A stretch of DNA of 17,160 nucleotides from Clostridia bacterium (GCA_030619245.1 JAUXBS010000009.1:1-17160); one strand, 5' to 3'; counted from the stretch's first letter, positions 8,263 through 15,084 are shown. Numbers and translations are program-made. The notes: generated by a model not told the origin, from the sequence alone.

Positions 8263-8391
8263 AAATGGCAAATATGTAACCGAAAACTGGAAGACCTTGG
8301 AGTAAAGAAGAAATACAACAGGAAAGCCAACAGGATATATGATATCCTCAGGACAGAACATGGATATACTGGTAGTTACCCATCACTGTGA
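8251..8391 (+). pseudogene. istA transposase fragment (IS21 family)
   Basis: An open frame of 46 codons. From about residue 20 it reads KKYNRKANRIYDILR and then EHGYTGSY, which corresponds to the 'RIYERLREEHGYTGSY' helix that precedes the catalytic domain in IS21-type IstA. The usual N-terminal helix-turn-helix is missing or shortened, and the frame stops at TGA 8389, directly after this motif. The whole DDE core is absent. The family assignment rests on this one conserved stretch and on the istB fragment that follows. Confidence 0.6.
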
Positions 8392-8431
8392 AATCATAGA
8401 AACGGGCATGGAAAGCTATAAACATAGAGAG
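8360..8431 (+). pseudogene. istB helper ATPase C-terminal fragment
   Basis: In the frame shifted by +1 from the istA fragment the sequence reads THHCEIIETGMESYKHRE (about 8378-8431). This matches the C-terminal end of IS21-type IstB (DRLTHHC-I-ETGNESYRFK). Everything upstream of that in IstB is missing. The changeover from istA to istB similarity falls at about 8378-8380. Confidence 0.6.
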
Positions 8432-8432
8432 A

Positions 8433-8894
8433 TTAATGGCCGGCTAAGGCATCTTCTCTCCTCTTCGTCCTGACATCATTAAGGTACTTATTCAGATTCA
8501 GGTAATTAACCTTGTTTATCAGGGTGTTCCTGTGTATTTTGAGGAGGATGGCTGTTTTTACTTCATTCGCCTTCATGTATCTTAACGCCTTTTTCAGGAA
8601 CGACCTCTGGAATTTATATATTTTCTCCTTGAATAAATTCTTTTCTACTTTCCTTGCGTGCTTTGCCACAAAACCCTTGCGCCTTTTCCTGCCCATCCTT
8701 AATGATAACATTTTTACCTCTTTGTGCATTTTTATCTTATCAATTTGTATAATCAGGGTGTTCCTGCTTATACCAAGCTTCTTTGCGGTAAATGACACAT
8801 TACCGTAATACTTCTCCAGCATTTTAAATATTAACTTTCTCTTGAATTCATCCGTCGCCTCTTTCAGCGTTATAAAACCTGCTTTCTTTGCCAT
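8433..8894 (-). CDS. tandem Fis-type helix-turn-helix protein
   Basis: A 153-residue basic protein. Residues 13-57 form a Fis/NtrC-C-terminal type helix-turn-helix (EFKRKLIFKMLEKYYGN, then AKKLGISRNTL). Residues 91-137 repeat the same plan more divergently (FQRSFLKKALRYMKAN, then ILLKIHRNTLINKV). The linker at 60-90 is rich in Lys and Arg. There is no AAA+ sigma54-activator domain and no receiver, so it is not a normal NtrC-type regulator. It should bind DNA, perhaps two sites or a long palindrome in one chain. It follows the Asp-less receiver by 23 bases with a strong GGAGGAGGAG ribosome site, in one operon. Its stop codon touches the IS21 remnant, so the last codons could have been altered by that event. 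No exact family name is known to me. Confidence 0.85.
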   Translation of the reverse strand: MAKKAGFITLKEATDEFKRKLIFKMLEKYYGNVSFTAKKLGISRNTLIIQIDKIKMHKEVKMLSLRMGRKRRKGFVAKHARKVEKNLFKEKIYKFQRSFLKKALRYMKANEVKTAILLKIHRNTLINKVNYLNLNKYLNDVRTKRREDALAGH

Positions 8895-8911
8895 CTCTCC
8901 TCCTCCTTCCC

Positions 8912-8926
8912 CATGTTTTAAACATG
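8912..8926. promoter_or_regulatory. 15-bp palindrome between receiver and Fis genes
   Basis: CATGTTT-T-AAACATG is a perfect 7-bp inverted repeat around one base. It overlaps the receiver stop codon and lies just upstream of the tandem-Fis ribosome site. It could be an operator or just a chance AT-rich palindrome. Confidence 0.3.
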
Positions 8927-9307
8927 TTGTTCAATAGGATGATTTTTAAACTGTTTTATGCCCTTTTTCATCCCGGACTTCAGTTCATCCATATTGATAG
9001 GTTTTGTTATGTAATCAACCGCCCCGAAGGACTCAACATTCTCCTTTGTTGCCTCATCTTTGATTCCGCTTAATATTATCACGGGTATATCATGGCTCGT
9101 GGTTAGTTCAGAACATACACTTATCCCATCAAGCCCCGGGAGCCTGATACCAAGTAAAACCAGGTCCGGTTTTTCCGTGTCTGCAATTTGAAGACAGTCA
9201 AGCCCGTCTTCAGAGGAAATCACATCATAACCCCATTGTTTCAACCGGAATTCAAGCAATTTAATTATTTCAGGGTCATCATCTACTATCAATATTTTCT
9301 TCTTCAT
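8918..9307 (-). CDS. receiver-domain protein lacking the phospho-acceptor Asp
   Basis: A 129-residue stand-alone receiver fold: acidic pocket D9-D10-D11, switch Ser80 (VIILSG), and Lys102 (TKP). The phosphorylation site is changed. The usual LLDIRLPGLDG reads LLGIRLPGLDG, so residue 53 is Gly (codon GGT, one base from GAT). It therefore should not accept phosphate at the normal place and is best called a pseudo-receiver, unless a neighbouring acid takes over or the base is a sequencing error. It is the first gene of a two-gene operon with the tandem-Fis protein. The two together resemble the outer parts of an NtrC-type regulator. The role may be constitutive, ligand-dependent or through protein contact. 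Confidence 0.9.
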   Translation of the reverse strand: MKKKILIVDDDPEIIKLLEFRLKQWGYDVISSEDGLDCLQIADTEKPDLVLLGIRLPGLDGISVCSELTTSHDIPVIILSGIKDEATKENVESFGAVDYITKPINMDELKSGMKKGIKQFKNHPIEQHV

Positions 9308-9334
9308 GTTTTTCTCTGTTTGAAATACATGATA

Positions 9335-9363
9335 ATTTTATTATATATGCTTCAACTTGTCAA
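9335..9363 (-). promoter_or_regulatory. sigma70-type promoter of the receiver/tandem-Fis operon
   Basis: On the minus strand a consensus TTGACA (9363-9358), a 17-base spacer, then TAAAAT (9340-9335). The predicted start is near 9328, about 20 bases before the receiver ATG. Confidence 0.65.
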
Positions 9364-9471
9364 TGTATTTTTTACTGAAATTCCAGATAATAATATTTTG
9401 TATTGGGCCTTAAATTCAAAGAAAAGAGTGTTATTATCTTTACAATATAACTTCAGAACAGTACGGGATTA

Positions 9472-9681
9472 TTAAGTGAAGGAAGGTTTGTTTTTCTCTG
9501 ATATTTTACTACAGCTTTCGGTCAACCATTTTTTCCTGTTTTCTATCTTTTCATCCATGTCTGCCTTCAGGAGTTCACAAATAGCCCTTATCACGGTAAG
9601 ACTGCCGTATTTCTCAACAAGTTCTTTTACAGCCTGTTCGCTGATTTCCGCGCTTTCCGCAAAAGGTTTGATGTCCATCAT
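9472..9681 (-). CDS. small hypothetical protein, helical
   Basis: A 69-residue protein of unknown family. The middle part (about residues 12-52, AVKELVEKYGSLTVIRAICELL then KADMDEKIENRKKWL) looks like two amphipathic helices; the last 15 residues are polar. It begins with two Met codons (ATGATG); the first is chosen because AAGGAG lies 10 bases upstream (9697-9692). It sits between the fused regulator-kinase (87 bases upstream) and the promoter of the receiver operon, all in the same direction. It might be co-transcribed with the kinase. The coding evidence is moderate: a ribosome site and a reasonable composition, but no recognised motif. Confidence 0.55.
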   Translation of the reverse strand: MMDIKPFAESAEISEQAVKELVEKYGSLTVIRAICELLKADMDEKIENRKKWLTESCSKISEKNKPSFT

Positions 9682-9715
9682 AATACTATTTCTCCTTCTA
9701 AATCATACATTTCCA

Positions 9716-9737
9716 AAGCGCGAGAGTAATCGCACTT
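9716..9737 (-). terminator. hairpin downstream of the regulator-kinase gene
   Basis: On the minus strand AAGTGCGA (9737-9730), a loop of six bases, then TCGCGCTT (9723-9716), pairing along 8 bp with one G-U. It lies 31 bases after the kinase stop. No T-run follows, so it may be an mRNA 3' structure or attenuator rather than a true terminator. Confidence 0.25.
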
Positions 9738-9768
9738 ATTCGATTGAACTTAAACGGTTTTTGAATGA

Positions 9769-12759
9769 TCACTTCCGCGCCCCTGTCCTTACCGGCAATT
9801 TAACGGTAAAAACCGCCCCCCCTGTTTCCCCCTTCCGGTTTGCAGCTCTCAGGGTCCCGCCGTGGTTCTTTACAATACCGTGGCAGATGGACAGCCCGAG
9901 CCCTGACCCGAATACCTCACTATCTCCAAGCGCCCCTTTGGTAGTAAAGAACGGTTCAAATACTTTGTTTAAATGTTCCTTTTTAATGCCACTGCCTGTA
10001 TCACTTATCGTTACTTCAATATTCCTGTTCTTAACTCCTGTTTCTACAGTTAGCTTGCCGCCATCCTGCAGCATGGCATCCCTGGCATTCATGATAATAT
10101 TCATAAACACCTGTTGCAGTTCCTTAACATTAGCTCTTGTAACAGGGATTTTTCCCGGTTTTCTTATAACAGTTATATTCTGCGCTTTCAACTGGCTTCC
10201 AAGTGTCAACAGTACAGTTTTCAGTATCTCATCAATATTACAGTCCCCGCGCCCTTCCTTCTTTGCTATTGAAAAACTCATAAGATTTTTAACAAAATCC
10301 GCGGCCCTGTTAGTGGCTCCGGATATAACGTCAAAACACTTTCTTGTTTCTTTTGATATATCATTCATGACACCAATCTGCGCCTGGCCGCTTATCACGG
10401 TAAGAAGGTTGTTGAACTCATGCGCAATACCGCTTGTCAGGGTGGCAACAGTAGCCAGTTTCTCGGCATGGATAAGTTGTTCGCGAAATATTTCATATTT
10501 CTCCTCTGCCTCCCTGAGCCCGGAAATATCCCGGGCAATAGCCAGCAAAGTGTCCTTGCCCTTGAAATTGAAAAGAATCCCCTTGACCCTAACATGAATT
10601 ATCTTTCCAAGTTTTGTCCGCAGGGTTGTTTCCCTGGAAAAACTATTATCTTTAAGGAGTTTCTTCCTTATCCCCCACGGATCAGTTTCTTCAACCATAA
10701 TAACAGATGGTTTCATTGTCACTAATTCCTTTTTGCTGTAACCAAGAATCCTGCATGCCGTCTCATTAACTTCTATAATCATACTATCACCGGGTTCACT
10801 GCCGAAATCAATGACAAACATTACATCACCGGTAATGTCAAGCATCCTCTCATGCTTTTCTTCAATTTCCTTTGACCTCAACTCCAGTTCCTTCCTGTCA
10901 GTAATATCCTGTCCGGAACTTATGGTACCCGTAATATTGCCTTTTTCATCCTTCATGTATATATTGTGCCAGTATATACTCCTTTCCCTGCCATCCTTCC
11001 TCAGGATAGGATTTTCATAATACTCAACCGGTTTCATATCCCCTGCAATCAGTTTACTAAAAATCGCTTTTACTTCCTTCCTGAACCTGACAGGCAGGAA
11101 ATTACTAAACCAGTTCTTCCCTATTATCTCATCCCTGTCATACCCCAGTATCTCACACCCTTTTTTATTTATTAACTTAACCTTTTGACTGGAATCAATA
11201 ACAACGAATATTGTATCAGCAATATCAAGGTATTCCCGAATCTTTTTCTGTTCACTTTCAAGAAGTTCTTCTGCTTGCTTTCGTTCTGTTATATCCAATG
11301 TCTTTATAAGCTGCGCAGGTTTTCCATTATAAGTAATCGTACTGGAATACTGGTCAACCCATTTTATTTTACCGCGCTTATCAATCAGCCTTATCTGATA
11401 ATTATTTAAAACCTTATCTTTAATTCCCATTTGTTTTTTTGAAATCTGTTCCATAACAAATGCCAGGTCATCGGGATGTATGCATTTCAAAAACTCGTTT
11501 GCGCTCCATTTCATTATATCTTTTGCCTCATCCCCCATTATCCCGGCAACAGCCTCATTCGCATACTTAATCAAACCATCCTGTAAAACCATAACTCCCA
11601 TAAGCGCCTGGTCAAGTATGTTTCTTAATCCCTCTTCTGATCTCCTTAACGCGTATTCCGTGAGCTTTTGAATCCTTAAATCCCTGAATACAAACACAAC
11701 TCCCAGTATATTCCCGGCATCATTCTTTATGGCATCCCCCCTGCATTCAACAGGTATCTTCCTGCCGCTTTCTGATACCAGGACTATCCTGCCGTCAAGG
11801 CCTACTGAAACACCCTTGTTGATTATCCTGCTGACAAGGTCTTTCACCTTTTCTTTTTTATCTTCGTTCACCAGGTTAAAAATCTTGTCTAAAAGCCTTC
11901 CAACCGCAGCCTCCTTCTTATAACCCGTAAGGCCCTGCGCAATATTATTAATAAGAGTAATATATCCCATCTTGTCCGTAATGATTACCGCCTCTCCCAG
12001 GCTTGAAAGCGTTGCCGAAAATTTTCTTTCACTCCTCTTCAGGGCTTCCTTTGCACTGTCAATCTCGTGAACATCGGGGAGATACATGTACCCTTCATTT
12101 TTTACGGTTTTTATCTTCTTCGCTATAGGCCCGAGCTTCCTCCTGAGCCTTGCAACGTGAGTATCAAGAGTACGTGTTAAAGCGCCATCGCCGAACTTGT
12201 AGCCCCATAACTTGCTTAGTATATAATCCTTGGTAACGACACTCCCTCTCTTCCTGACAAGAACCGATAAAACATTAAATTCCTTATTGGTTAATTTTAC
12301 GTATTTACCCCTTACCTGAACTGTTTCTGCCCTCAGGTTTATTACAAGGTCCTTCTCTTTTAAAATGTTTTCCTCCCTTATTGGAGGATGTATCCTGCGA
12401 AGGGCGTTATTCACCCTTATAACAAGTTCCTTCATACTAAACGGTTTGACCAGGTAATCATCCGCGCCGGATGAAAGGCCTTCAATCTTGTCTTCATCGC
12501 TTATCCTGCCGCTTATGATAATTATGGGGATATTGTCAAAATCTTCATCCTTCCTGATCGTCCGGCAGATTTCAAGCCCCTGTATGTCAGGAAGCGCTAA
12601 ATCAAGAACCAACAGGTCCGGTCTCTCTTTATAAAAGAGATTAAGCGCCTTTTCTCCGTTCTCCGCCATTATAACCCTGTAATTCTCGCTAACCAGGTTC
12701 TTCCTGATAATTTTAAGTACTGCAACCTCATCCTCAACCACAAGGATTTTATAATTCAT
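9769..12759 (-). CDS. response regulator-histidine kinase fusion (REC-wHTH-4xPAS-HK)
   Basis: A 996-residue soluble protein. The receiver spans 1-122, with Asp53 in LVLDLALPD, Ser83 and Lys105. A complete OmpR/PhoB-type winged helix lies at about 137-227 (KLTNKEFNVLSVLVRKRG, then LDTHVARLRRKLG and a TVKNEGYMY wing). Four PAS domains with PAC ends follow at about 245-365, 375-495 (DITERKQ), 505-625 (DITDRKE) and 635-750. HisKA has the phospho-acceptor His780 (SGIAHEFNN). The HATPase has an N-box with N887/N891, DTGSGI (920-925), FEPFFTT (934-940) and GSGLGL (951-956). There are no membrane spans, so signals are cytoplasmic, probably ligands or redox through PAS. All catalytic residues are present. 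It should autophosphorylate and could pass phosphate to its own Asp53 and to the paralogous free receiver at 14707-15084. A GAGGGG site five bases upstream supports the start. Confidence 0.95.
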   Translation of the reverse strand: MNYKILVVEDEVAVLKIIRKNLVSENYRVIMAENGEKALNLFYKERPDLLVLDLALPDIQGLEICRTIRKDEDFDNIPIIIISGRISDEDKIEGLSSGADDYLVKPFSMKELVIRVNNALRRIHPPIREENILKEKDLVINLRAETVQVRGKYVKLTNKEFNVLSVLVRKRGSVVTKDYILSKLWGYKFGDGALTRTLDTHVARLRRKLGPIAKKIKTVKNEGYMYLPDVHEIDSAKEALKRSERKFSATLSSLGEAVIITDKMGYITLINNIAQGLTGYKKEAAVGRLLDKIFNLVNEDKKEKVKDLVSRIINKGVSVGLDGRIVLVSESGRKIPVECRGDAIKNDAGNILGVVFVFRDLRIQKLTEYALRRSEEGLRNILDQALMGVMVLQDGLIKYANEAVAGIMGDEAKDIMKWSANEFLKCIHPDDLAFVMEQISKKQMGIKDKVLNNYQIRLIDKRGKIKWVDQYSSTITYNGKPAQLIKTLDITERKQAEELLESEQKKIREYLDIADTIFVVIDSSQKVKLINKKGCEILGYDRDEIIGKNWFSNFLPVRFRKEVKAIFSKLIAGDMKPVEYYENPILRKDGRERSIYWHNIYMKDEKGNITGTISSGQDITDRKELELRSKEIEEKHERMLDITGDVMFVIDFGSEPGDSMIIEVNETACRILGYSKKELVTMKPSVIMVEETDPWGIRKKLLKDNSFSRETTLRTKLGKIIHVRVKGILFNFKGKDTLLAIARDISGLREAEEKYEIFREQLIHAEKLATVATLTSGIAHEFNNLLTVISGQAQIGVMNDISKETRKCFDVISGATNRAADFVKNLMSFSIAKKEGRGDCNIDEILKTVLLTLGSQLKAQNITVIRKPGKIPVTRANVKELQQVFMNIIMNARDAMLQDGGKLTVETGVKNRNIEVTISDTGSGIKKEHLNKVFEPFFTTKGALGDSEVFGSGLGLSICHGIVKNHGGTLRAANRKGETGGAVFTVKLPVRTGARK

Positions 12760-12801
12760 TCAAACCCCTCGTTTCATGTACTACTATAATAAGTTAAGTA
12801 T

Positions 12802-12830
12802 ATTATATACGTATTATAATGTTAACGCAA
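12802..12830 (-). promoter_or_regulatory. sigma70-type promoter of the regulator-kinase gene
   Basis: On the minus strand TTGCGT (12830-12825), a 17-base spacer, then a perfect TATAAT (12807-12802). The expected start is near 12795, with a leader of about 36 bases that contains the GAGGGG ribosome site. Confidence 0.6.
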
Positions 12831-12913
12831 GTAAACCTTTGTAAATATATTAATCACATATGCAAACTAATTCTATACGCATATTTAAAAAATACTGCCT
12901 TAATAATTCGGAT

Positions 12914-14551
12914 CTACTTTATAACAGGCAACTCTCCGGGAGCGGATATCATATCAAGCAATACCAGCAAGGAAGCATTGGTCCAGCCAAAACCAATTTC
13001 ATTGCTGCGGTAACCTGCCCCCAAATCAATATCATAGGAACATTTTCTTACGTCATACTTTTCAAATATGACATTATACTTCTTAAACTCTCCAATGACA
13101 GTTGAACACCATTTTATTGCTATCCTTTCAGCGTCATTCTCATAACCGTACTTCTCAAGAGCCCGGGTTATTATTATCTGCATGGGCGCCCAGCCTATAG
13201 GGTCATCCCACTGGCTCTTCGTGGTAGTATTATCGCTGGTAGACACCCCTCCCGCCCTCTCAAAAACAGAAAGGTTCGCAGCCAGTTTCTTTGCCTGTTC
13301 CTCATTAGCCAGCTCCGCCCACAACGGGTAGAAAGTGGTTGCAAACCTGTAATCCGAACGCTGTTTTTTTACGAAATTATAATCAAAGTACATTCCCTGC
13401 TCATCATCCCACATGTATTTATTAATCAGTTCCTTCCTCTTAAGGTATACGGTTATCCACTTTCTTGACTCCTGTTCATTACCAAGAACAAGATTCATCT
13501 CTGCAAAATCCTTCTCCATCACGTAAAGCAGTGTGTTCAAACACACGGGGTTGTAATTTATGATTCCCGCGCTGTACGGGCCGAACCTGTCAGAAGGGTC
13601 AAACCCGGATTCCCTCATGGACCTGTCTGCAATGTAGAACAGCTTTTTTAGCGATGCTTTTTTCAACCTGCGATTGTGTTTATAATAATCCCTTACGTTA
13701 TAGGGTATGCCCGTACTCCTTGATTTAACGTAATTATGGTAAAATTCCTTAACGGTATCGTAATGGTTACTGCCATCCTCAGCCACTTCCCCGCCTACCA
13801 CTTCAGGACAGGGGCCTTCCCCCATGCCATAATACCTTGAAAGCCCCGTTTCAGGGGTATAATGCGGTTTTTTCATCCAGTACAGGTAATACATCTCCGC
13901 TGCCGCAAGCGTTTCATCAAGCCATTCCTTGTCCTGAGTTTTGTAATAAACCTCCAGCGCCATTCTCGTGTAAAACGGCGGCTGGGAACGCTTCATGTAG
14001 TAAGACCTGTTTGCGTTCAGGACCTTGCCGTAATGAACGATTTCATAAGTAAAATTATCCACCATGTTCTTCGCCAGGCCCGGCCGCCCGTCTTTAAGAA
14101 GCCCCAGCATTATAAAGTAACTGTCCCATCCGTACATTTCGTTGAACCTTCCCCCCGGGAAGACGTATGAGTACGGCAGGTAAAGCAGGCCATGCCCCAC
14201 CTTTTCAAAATCATATCGAAGAAAATCCTCGGGCAGGACCGTTGTATGTATTATAACCTCATTCCTGAGGTTTTTAAATATTTTCTGTCTCGCATCCTGC
14301 GCCGGTTCCCGGTGAGGTATGTATATTTTCAACGGTCTTTCACCGGTCAGCTTGGCATCAAGGGCCAGCTTATCCACGGAAAGATTTCCGCTGTTCAACT
14401 TATCCCAGCCATCACTTATGTACTCCAGTATTTCAGATAGAGCATCCTTCTTTTCTTCTGAATATAATGGCCGGTACCCGAAAATAACCAGAGAAAAAAC
14501 CAGGCTGGAAATAACTGCGCAGGTATATTTTAAACATGATTTATTATTCAT
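12914..14551 (-). CDS. GH37 trehalase-family glycosidase, exported
   Basis: A 545-residue glycoside hydrolase family 37 protein, which hydrolyses alpha,alpha-trehalose to two glucose. Signature 1 (PGGRFNEMYGWDSY) is at 132-145 and signature 2 (QWDDPIGWAP) at 447-456. The likely general acid is Asp318 in ESGFDPSDR (the family has ESGWD-S-R), and the candidate base is Glu497 in FEKYD. The C-terminal GFGWTNA is at 520-526. An N-terminal hydrophobic segment (about 11-25) after KYT looks like a signal peptide or anchor, so the enzyme is probably periplasmic. The segment before GFGWTN, usually glycine-rich with GEY, here reads GAGYRSNEI, so the substrate preference may differ. It lies upstream of the regulator-kinase gene in the same direction with 154 bases between, and each has its own promoter. 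No ribosome site precedes the ATG. Confidence 0.92.
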   Translation of the reverse strand: MNNKSCLKYTCAVISSLVFSLVIFGYRPLYSEEKKDALSEILEYISDGWDKLNSGNLSVDKLALDAKLTGERPLKIYIPHREPAQDARQKIFKNLRNEVIIHTTVLPEDFLRYDFEKVGHGLLYLPYSYVFPGGRFNEMYGWDSYFIMLGLLKDGRPGLAKNMVDNFTYEIVHYGKVLNANRSYYMKRSQPPFYTRMALEVYYKTQDKEWLDETLAAAEMYYLYWMKKPHYTPETGLSRYYGMGEGPCPEVVGGEVAEDGSNHYDTVKEFYHNYVKSRSTGIPYNVRDYYKHNRRLKKASLKKLFYIADRSMRESGFDPSDRFGPYSAGIINYNPVCLNTLLYVMEKDFAEMNLVLGNEQESRKWITVYLKRKELINKYMWDDEQGMYFDYNFVKKQRSDYRFATTFYPLWAELANEEQAKKLAANLSVFERAGGVSTSDNTTTKSQWDDPIGWAPMQIIITRALEKYGYENDAERIAIKWCSTVIGEFKKYNVIFEKYDVRKCSYDIDLGAGYRSNEIGFGWTNASLLVLLDMISAPGELPVIK

Positions 14552-14562
14552 AACTCTATAAT

Positions 14563-14591
14563 AAATTACAAAAACATCCTATTAAAGTCAA
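14563..14591 (-). promoter_or_regulatory. probable promoter of the trehalase gene
   Basis: On the minus strand TTGACT (14591-14586), a 17-base spacer, then TAATTT (14568-14563). The start would be near 14556, leaving only about five bases before the ATG at 14551. Confidence 0.45.
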
Positions 14592-14670
14592 CAACAACTT
14601 ATATTAAAAGAGCGGGCGTCAACCCGGAAAATAATGCAACATCCTGGGCGCAGTAACATAATGTAATTAG

Positions 14671-14700
14671 AAATCCCTTCAGGGAGAAGCCGGGGGATTT
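14671..14700 (-). terminator. hairpin downstream of the free receiver gene
   Basis: AAATCCC (14671-14677) and GGGATTT (14694-14700) are a perfect 7-bp inverted repeat. A small TTC/GAA pairing lies inside the loop. It starts 6 bases beyond the receiver stop. On the minus strand the 3' arm itself ends in TTT and is followed by an AT-rich stretch, so it can act as a weak terminator. Confidence 0.4.
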
Positions 14701-14706
14701 CAGAGG

Positions 14707-15084
14707 TTACCTTATGTTTAAGGATCCTAATTCATTCTTTACTTTTAACGTTAATTCCCCCATATTAAACGGCTTAACAATAAAATCATCGGCTCCTGCT
14801 ATATAACTATCCGCTTCTCTTTCCTCGCTATCATAGCCGGTCATCATTATAACAGGAACATTATCAAATGAATGATTATTCCTAATCTTTTGACATAATT
14901 CGATTCCACTCATTTCCGGCATTACAACATCAATTATAATCAAATCAGGCGATACCTTTTTTAACCTGCTTAATGCTTCATCACATCTATTAGCCGTGAA
15001 TACCCTGTATCCCTCCCCGGATAAAACATTTTCTATTAATTTACATATTTCTTCATCATCATCTATAATAAATATTGTTTTCAT
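14707..15084 (-). CDS. stand-alone response-regulator receiver
   Basis: A 125-residue CheY-like receiver without an output domain. It has acidic residues D8-D10, phospho-acceptor Asp52 (IIIDVVMPE), Thr82 (MMTG) and Lys104 (VKPF), so it should be functional. The second half is strikingly like the receiver of the regulator-kinase fusion: SFDNVPVIMMTG beside DFDNIPIIIISG, and AGADDFIVKPFNMGEL beside SGADDYLVKPFSMKEL. The two are probably paralogues that may share a kinase. No kinase gene adjoins it directly; the trehalase gene follows on the same strand after 155 bases. The ribosome site is weak (GGGG about 10 bases upstream). Confidence 0.93.
   Translation of the reverse strand: MKTIFIIDDDEEICKLIENVLSGEGYRVFTANRCDEALSRLKKVSPDLIIIDVVMPEMSGIELCQKIRNNHSFDNVPVIMMTGYDSEEREADSYIAGADDFIVKPFNMGELTLKVKNELGSLNIR

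Larger units (their letters stand above)
8208..8432 (+). mobile_element. internally deleted IS21-family remnant
   Basis: This region between the MazG-like and tandem-Fis genes holds no intact gene. It contains a terminal-type direct repeat (8224-8262), an istA-like fragment (8251-8391) and an istB-like C-terminal fragment (8360-8431), in the order and orientation of an IS21 element. The left end may be the TG at 8208 (TGTCAAGCC). No matching right-end repeat is visible, so the right terminus has been lost, against or inside the 3' end of the tandem-Fis gene (stop at 8433). It cannot move by itself. Confidence 0.65.

Noticed and set aside
8173..8361. 62-codon minus-strand frame between the MazG-like and Fis genes
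   Set aside because: The other strand of the same bases gives IS21 IstA/IstB similarity; this frame has no ribosome site and is phenylalanine-rich noise.
9476..10597. 373-codon open frame on the plus strand
   Set aside because: It lies opposite the HATPase and HisKA codons of the regulator-kinase and its translation is Ser/Phe/Leu-rich without any motif; it is an antisense shadow.
12760..12913. search for a terminator after the trehalase gene
   Set aside because: Only AT-rich sequence and a T-rich stretch without a stem are seen; not enough to call one.
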